From Symbiodinium natans (Eukaryota; Sar; Dinophyceae; Suessiales; Symbiodiniaceae), in assembly GCA_905221605.1 (NCBI GenBank), contig CAJNDS010002290.1, positions 1,365,001-1,404,587 of the forward strand: a stretch of 39,587 bases of DNA, given 5' to 3'. The translations under genes and the position numbers were made by a program. Shown here piece by piece: positions 36,953 to 39,587 of this stretch (positions are counted from its first letter, which is position 1; each line of letters begins with the position of its first letter). A model generated the notes under the pieces. It worked only from the letters and a program-made list of their open reading frames with translations. It had not been told where the DNA came from and made no database searches.

Positions 36953-37191
36953 TACTGAGATATGCTGTGTTCAAGCAGCATGAGGGTGAGGACCGCAGCC
37001 AGGGCTGGGCTTTGTACTGCGATCTGTGTGGCAGGAATGGTGGTTAGATGTCTTCTGACAAAGGGATGGATGAAAGCCATTTCCTCGCGTTCATCGTCGG
37101 TATGAAAAAGAATCTCCACCAGCAAGTGAAGCACTGTGGCGGATGCTGCTGCAGAAGGCTGCAGTGCCTTCTGCAGTGCTGCAGAAGGCAC
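36952..37191 (-). CDS. Open frame, helical, unknown product
   Basis: Read on the - strand, 79 codons from ATG 37191, and open further upstream to about 37285. The text is protein-like (ATVLHLLVEILFHTDDEREE, later IAVQSPALAAVLTLMLLEHS). The first part is coded by an alternating CTGCAGAAGGC repeat (37149-37189). No family recognised. Confidence 0.32.
   Translation of the reverse strand: MPSAALQKALQPSAAASATVLHLLVEILFHTDDEREEMAFIHPFVRRHLTTIPATQIAVQSPALAAVLTLMLLEHSISQ
37149..37189. repeat. Alternating CTGCAGAAGGC repeat
   Basis: The 11-base word occurs direct, inverted, direct at 37149, 37166 and 37179, so it can form alternative hairpins. It lies inside a - strand frame. Confidence 0.85.
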
Positions 37192-37240
37192 CGGTGCAGA
37201 CGGGCCGGTTGAAGTACTGGACGTGACGAAATGATCAGCG

Positions 37241-37507
37241 CCAGTCCTGAGGCATCTGAGCCAAGCTTGTCTCAGGCTGGCTTGTCACCGGGCTCCTCTC
37301 AGCGCACTTCGAGGTCACCACTCTGTGTTCTTTCGTCGAGGCTGGCTCGTCATCAGGAGCGTCTCAGCGCACCGAGGCCGGCTCGTCAGAGAGCCCCTCT
37401 CCGAGGCCAGCGGCAGTTCTGGGGCATCTGAGCCCAACTTGTCTCAGGCTCGTCACCGGGCCGGTCTCAGCTCGCTGAGGACGTCATTCTGTGTTCTCTT
37501 GTCGAGG
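37241..37507 (+). repeat. Diverged duplication of about 100 bases
   Basis: 37241-37340 and 37412-37507 share TCTGAGCC-A-CTTGTCTCAGG, GTCACCGGG and TCTGTGTTCT-T-GTCGAGG in order, offset about 170. Confidence 0.75.
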
Positions 37508-37547
37508 AGTCGGAAACCACGTGTTGGAGCTGCTGCCGCATCGTTGT

Positions 37548-37808
37548 CTATCCCTTCAGGGATGAGAAAGATTCTTGCGCCTGCCTTGCTTCCAACACGT
37601 TTCGATCGATCTGCCGCAAAACCAGGAGATCAGCAAGCTGGAAAAGGCCTGTCGCAGCTTCGGCGGTTCTCTGGAGACGGTGCGTGTCCAGCAATCTTGG
37701 CAGGAGCAAGAAGAGGCCTGACCAGCTTGGCACAGTGCCTGTGTGATTAATGAGAATTGCAGTCAGGCGAATGAAGCACGGAAGAGGCGCTAGCATAGAA
37801 GTCATCAC
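37548..37808 (-). CDS. Open frame, possible coiled coil, competing frames
   Basis: The - strand frame ends with heptad-like text (GLFQLADLLVLRQIDRNVLE). Just downstream a second - strand frame is also open (ARIFLIPEGIDNDAAAAPTR, to about 37450). A + frame (37325-37750) covers the same DNA. The pattern fits a gene with a shifted frame, but I cannot prove it. Confidence 0.22.
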   Translation of the reverse strand: MMTSMLAPLPCFIRLTAILINHTGTVPSWSGLFLLLPRLLDTHRLQRTAEAATGLFQLADLLVLRQIDRNVLEARQAQESFSSLKG

Positions 37809-38079
37809 GCTGCTGTTCCAGCGAGTCTATTTGCTGCTGCTTTCGGCGCAACCTCTGTCGATACATTCGTTGTTGGTCGGAAGCAATGGGACGCGCGACA
37901 GACTTCACTACAGCCTGATTTTGGTTTGGAACACGACCTCGCCCCTGCAGCTGGGACATGTTAGTCACTAACATGGTCGCTGCAGGGGCGAAGTCGTGTT
38001 CCAGACCGCAATCAGGATGCAGGGAATGTAAAGCAGACCTATTGTAGTTGACTTCATCACCCGAGCGGATCTCGCGGGG
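37747..38079 (-). CDS. Open frame with a coiled-coil tail
   Basis: The - strand frame is open for about 110 codons, with ATG at 37974 and stop at 37747. The end is a basic then heptad-rich segment (RMYRQRLRRKQQQIDSLEQQ, then RDDFYASASS). It carries the long inverted repeat at 37914-38016 inside the frame. The basic-plus-coil layout is bZIP-like, but the conserved asparagine is absent, so I do not call it one. Confidence 0.3.
   Translation of the reverse strand, partial: PREIRSGDEVNYNRSALHSLHPDCGLEHDFAPAATMLVTNMSQLQGRGRVPNQNQAVVKSVARPIASDQQRMYRQRLRRKQQQIDSLEQQRDDFYASASSVLHSPDCNSH
37914..38016. repeat. Long inverted repeat with perfect central palindrome
   Basis: The 38-base arms (37914-37951, 37979-38016) match at 34 of 38. 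The centre, CATGTTAGTCACTAACATG at 37957-37975, is palindromic around one base. The whole lies inside an open - strand frame. Confidence 0.85.
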
Positions 38080-38725
38080 CTATGCGGGGCTCGAAAACTT
38101 GGAGTTGCCTGTGCGAGCAAAGCTCGTTGCCATGTCGCTGTGGGTTGTATTTCCCTCTCGTGCAGTTAACTACTGGGATTCCAGGGGCGGCACGAAGGGC
38201 TGGGGACCCGTCCCCAGTCCGACGAGCACCCATGCAAGCTCGCGCGCAGAAGTACAGCGGGGCGACAGTGCTTTTGTTTTTGCTCTGCTTTGTGCCGCGA
38301 TCTCCATCAGGACTCGCTCCCTGGGTTTCTCTTTCTTTTGGGCAGTGGGACCCCCGCTGGTGCTGAGCTGCTCGTGGTCGCGCTCTTCGATCAGGGCTCT
38401 TGGCAGTGGGAACCCCACTGGTGCCGAGCAGCTGGTCTCCTTCGTGGCCGCGCTCTTCGTCAGGGCTTGCTCCCTGGGTTTGGGCAGGGGGGGCAGTGGG
38501 ACCCCACTGGTGCTGCTGTACCGTTGCTAGCTTGTTTTCTTTCTTCGCTTTTGGCGGGGGGGGAGAGGGGCTGTTGTATTTGTTGCTTCGCCTGTTGTTC
38601 CTGCGGGCTGGCACCTTCAGCTTCGGCCGGAGGTGTCGCCTTTTGTTAGGCCAGGTGCATGCTTCGGCCAATTTTCCACTCCACCCCACCCCACCCCACT
38701 CCACTCCAACTGTACCACCAAGCAT
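38057..38725 (-). CDS. 222-codon repeat-rich open frame
   Basis: The second-longest frame in the window. It reads as low-complexity proline, arginine, glutamine and glycine text, with a motif like TQGASPDEERG then TQGASPDGDRG. The motif comes from a degenerate DNA repeat (copies starting 38341, 38402 and 38492). A + frame of 160 codons (38048-38530) also spans it, as expected for stop-poor repeats. Its reality is doubtful. Confidence 0.22.
   Translation of the reverse strand: MLGGTVGVEWGGVGWSGKLAEACTWPNKRRHLRPKLKVPARRNNRRSNKYNSPSPPPPKAKKENKLATVQQHQWGPTAPPAQTQGASPDEERGHEGDQLLGTSGVPTAKSPDRRARPRAAQHQRGSHCPKERETQGASPDGDRGTKQSKNKSTVAPLYFCARACMGARRTGDGSPALRAAPGIPVVNCTRGKYNPQRHGNELCSHRQLQVFEPRIAPRDPLG
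38341..38515 (+). repeat. Degenerate repeat with GGCAGTGGGA-CCCC motif
   Basis: Copies begin at 38341, 38402 and 38492 and share TGGTGC-GAGC and CGCTCTTCG blocks. Confidence 0.75.
38676..38708 (+). repeat. (CCCCA)n pentamer repeat
   Basis: CCACCCCA-type units, then CCACT units. Confidence 0.85.
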
Positions 38726-39019
38726 CTGTCAAGCTCCGCCGAACTGCCTAATGAAAGTACTCGTGTCAGCCAAGCGGAGGGGGAAGTTCGAAAGGCAGAA
38801 ACCTCGGAGCCCTACACGGGTCTAAAGTTACATGTTCCTAAGCCCTGAAAACCCTGAAGCCACCATGTGGCACCTAACGCGCAAGTGCTGAGGCATGCTC
38901 CGATGAGGCAGTGCATCGAGCCCGCTGCCCGCTGCAGCTTGGGGGCTTCGCTCCGAAAAAATGTCCAACTTCGCTTCCGAACATGGGGTTCTTGTGGCTG
39001 TCATTTGCGAATGTAGTTC

Positions 39020-39057
39020 CCTAAACCCTAAACCCTAACTAAACCCTAACTAAACCC
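39020..39057 (-). repeat. CCCTAAA tract with CCCTAACTAAA variant
   Basis: Five units, two of the longer variant. Confidence 0.85.
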
Positions 39058-39345
39058 TTGTTGCAGTTAAGGCTTCGGAGGCATGCAGGGTTCCGCGCGG
39101 AACGCATTCAAGGCGGTGTTGGCTTATGGGGTTGGAACACGTCGCTCTGCAATCCTGAAATTTCTGGACTTGTTTCGAAGAAGGTGCGGGCCACTGACAT
39201 GTCTACCAAACTTCTTAAGCCCCATGGCTCTGACTGTGATTCGCCGGAAGGAAGTCTGAAGCACATCATGTCAGGGCCCGTCATCGCGAAGCTTGAATCA
39301 TTTGGGGAAAGCACTCCCTTCATCCGAGCTTGGGCTATGGTTTAA
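39058..39345 (+). CDS. Open frame after a CCCTAAA tract
   Basis: 95 codons to TAA 39343. The middle reads ISGLVSKKVRATDMSTKLLK and later HIMSGPVIAKLESFGESTPF. A second + frame from ATG 39083 (58 residues, stop 39257) is also protein-like (ARNAFKAVLAYGVGTRRSAI). It follows a CCCTAAA tract with a GT donor (GTA|GTTCCC at about 39018), so the real exon may start near 39060. Unknown function. Confidence 0.3.
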   Translation: MLQLRLRRHAGFRAERIQGGVGLWGWNTSLCNPEISGLVSKKVRATDMSTKLLKPHGSDCDSPEGSLKHIMSGPVIAKLESFGESTPFIRAWAMV

Positions 39346-39587
39346 AATGGTAAGATATTGGGGTTTAGCATTTGGTGGAGAGGGACTATGAATGAGGAGG
39401 GCTTGTGCTTGACTCTGAAGCTCTATCTCTAGCTCCTGTTAATGGTTGATCTGGGGCTGAGTCTTAATGTCTTGAGTTACTAACCGGCTTAGAGACCAGT
39501 CCAACCGCCGCACCCATCACACCTTGAGACCCTAACTCTCATATCTTGGTCTTTCGACTGGTTCGTTCTTATCTTGAGACCCTGTTA
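39346..39587. other. Window end, nothing assigned
   Basis: No open frame of note. CTTGAGACCCT occurs at 39522 and 39573, 51 bases apart. Confidence 0.5.

Noticed and set aside
1-39587. Dinoflagellate spliced-leader relics
   Set aside because: I looked for the conserved leader end (GGCTCAAG after a T run) and saw no convincing match.

Overview
The window looks like nuclear DNA of a protist with plant-type telomere repeats, most likely a dinoflagellate. This is inferred from four things: dozens of interspersed TTTAGGG/CCCTAAA tracts; short exon-like open segments, nearly all on the + strand; apparent introns with GT, GC or GA donors and AG|G acceptors, as known in dinoflagellates; and a sulfotransferase-type gene. 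Other TTTAGGG-telomere protists (chromerids, haptophytes) are not excluded. I see no rRNA, tRNA, CRISPR array, bacterial signal, spliced-leader relic or recognisable promoter.

Only one gene is recognisable by family: a P-loop sulfotransferase at 6697-7593. It may have an upstream membrane-anchor exon at 6031-6234 and a second exon at 6693-6845 that is out of frame by one G. A separate gene seems to end at 6001, 30 bases before that ATG.

The main observation is that the telomere-like tracts do not look like junk between genes. At many tracts the flanking islands are open and protein-like. When the tract is removed at plausible splice sites, the two sides join in frame. By hand I found about 16 such joins: 3035-3125, 3276-3341, 3374-3434, 4703-4767, 9613-9766, 10636-10736, 11419-11469, 13208-13304, 15866-15928, 16037-16172, 16302-16348, 17359-17426, 19171-19226, 21023-21116, 23487-23557 and 26851-26973. 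Most of these introns contain the repeat or degenerate versions of it; a few (17359-17426, 19171-19226) do not. The repeat contains the hexamer GTTTAG, so a G-strand array has GT at its start and AG at its end. I read many arrays as introns or introner-like insertions. The joins were picked by eye with some freedom of choice and need transcript data.

Layout: 1-2587 arrays, two small inverted-repeat elements and exon-like islands; 2588-3555 a four-exon candidate gene; 4648-5100 exons between arrays; 5353-5656 an AT-rich island; 5815-7593 the sulfotransferase neighbourhood; 8315-11542 several two-exon candidates; 13167-17514 more, including a four-exon model at 15464-16489; 19084-23666 small models; 24535-25131 a trinucleotide-rich stretch; 25739-28730 arrays and models; 28731-35139 mostly repeats with weak open frames; 36758-38725 a - strand block of open frames without arrays; 39058-39345 a last candidate.

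The DNA also holds families of 70-110 base elements with terminal inverted repeats, dispersed over 30 kb. At least one (16087-16176) appears to lie inside an intron and to supply its acceptor. None of the proteins except the sulfotransferase could be assigned a function, so no shared pathway can be claimed.
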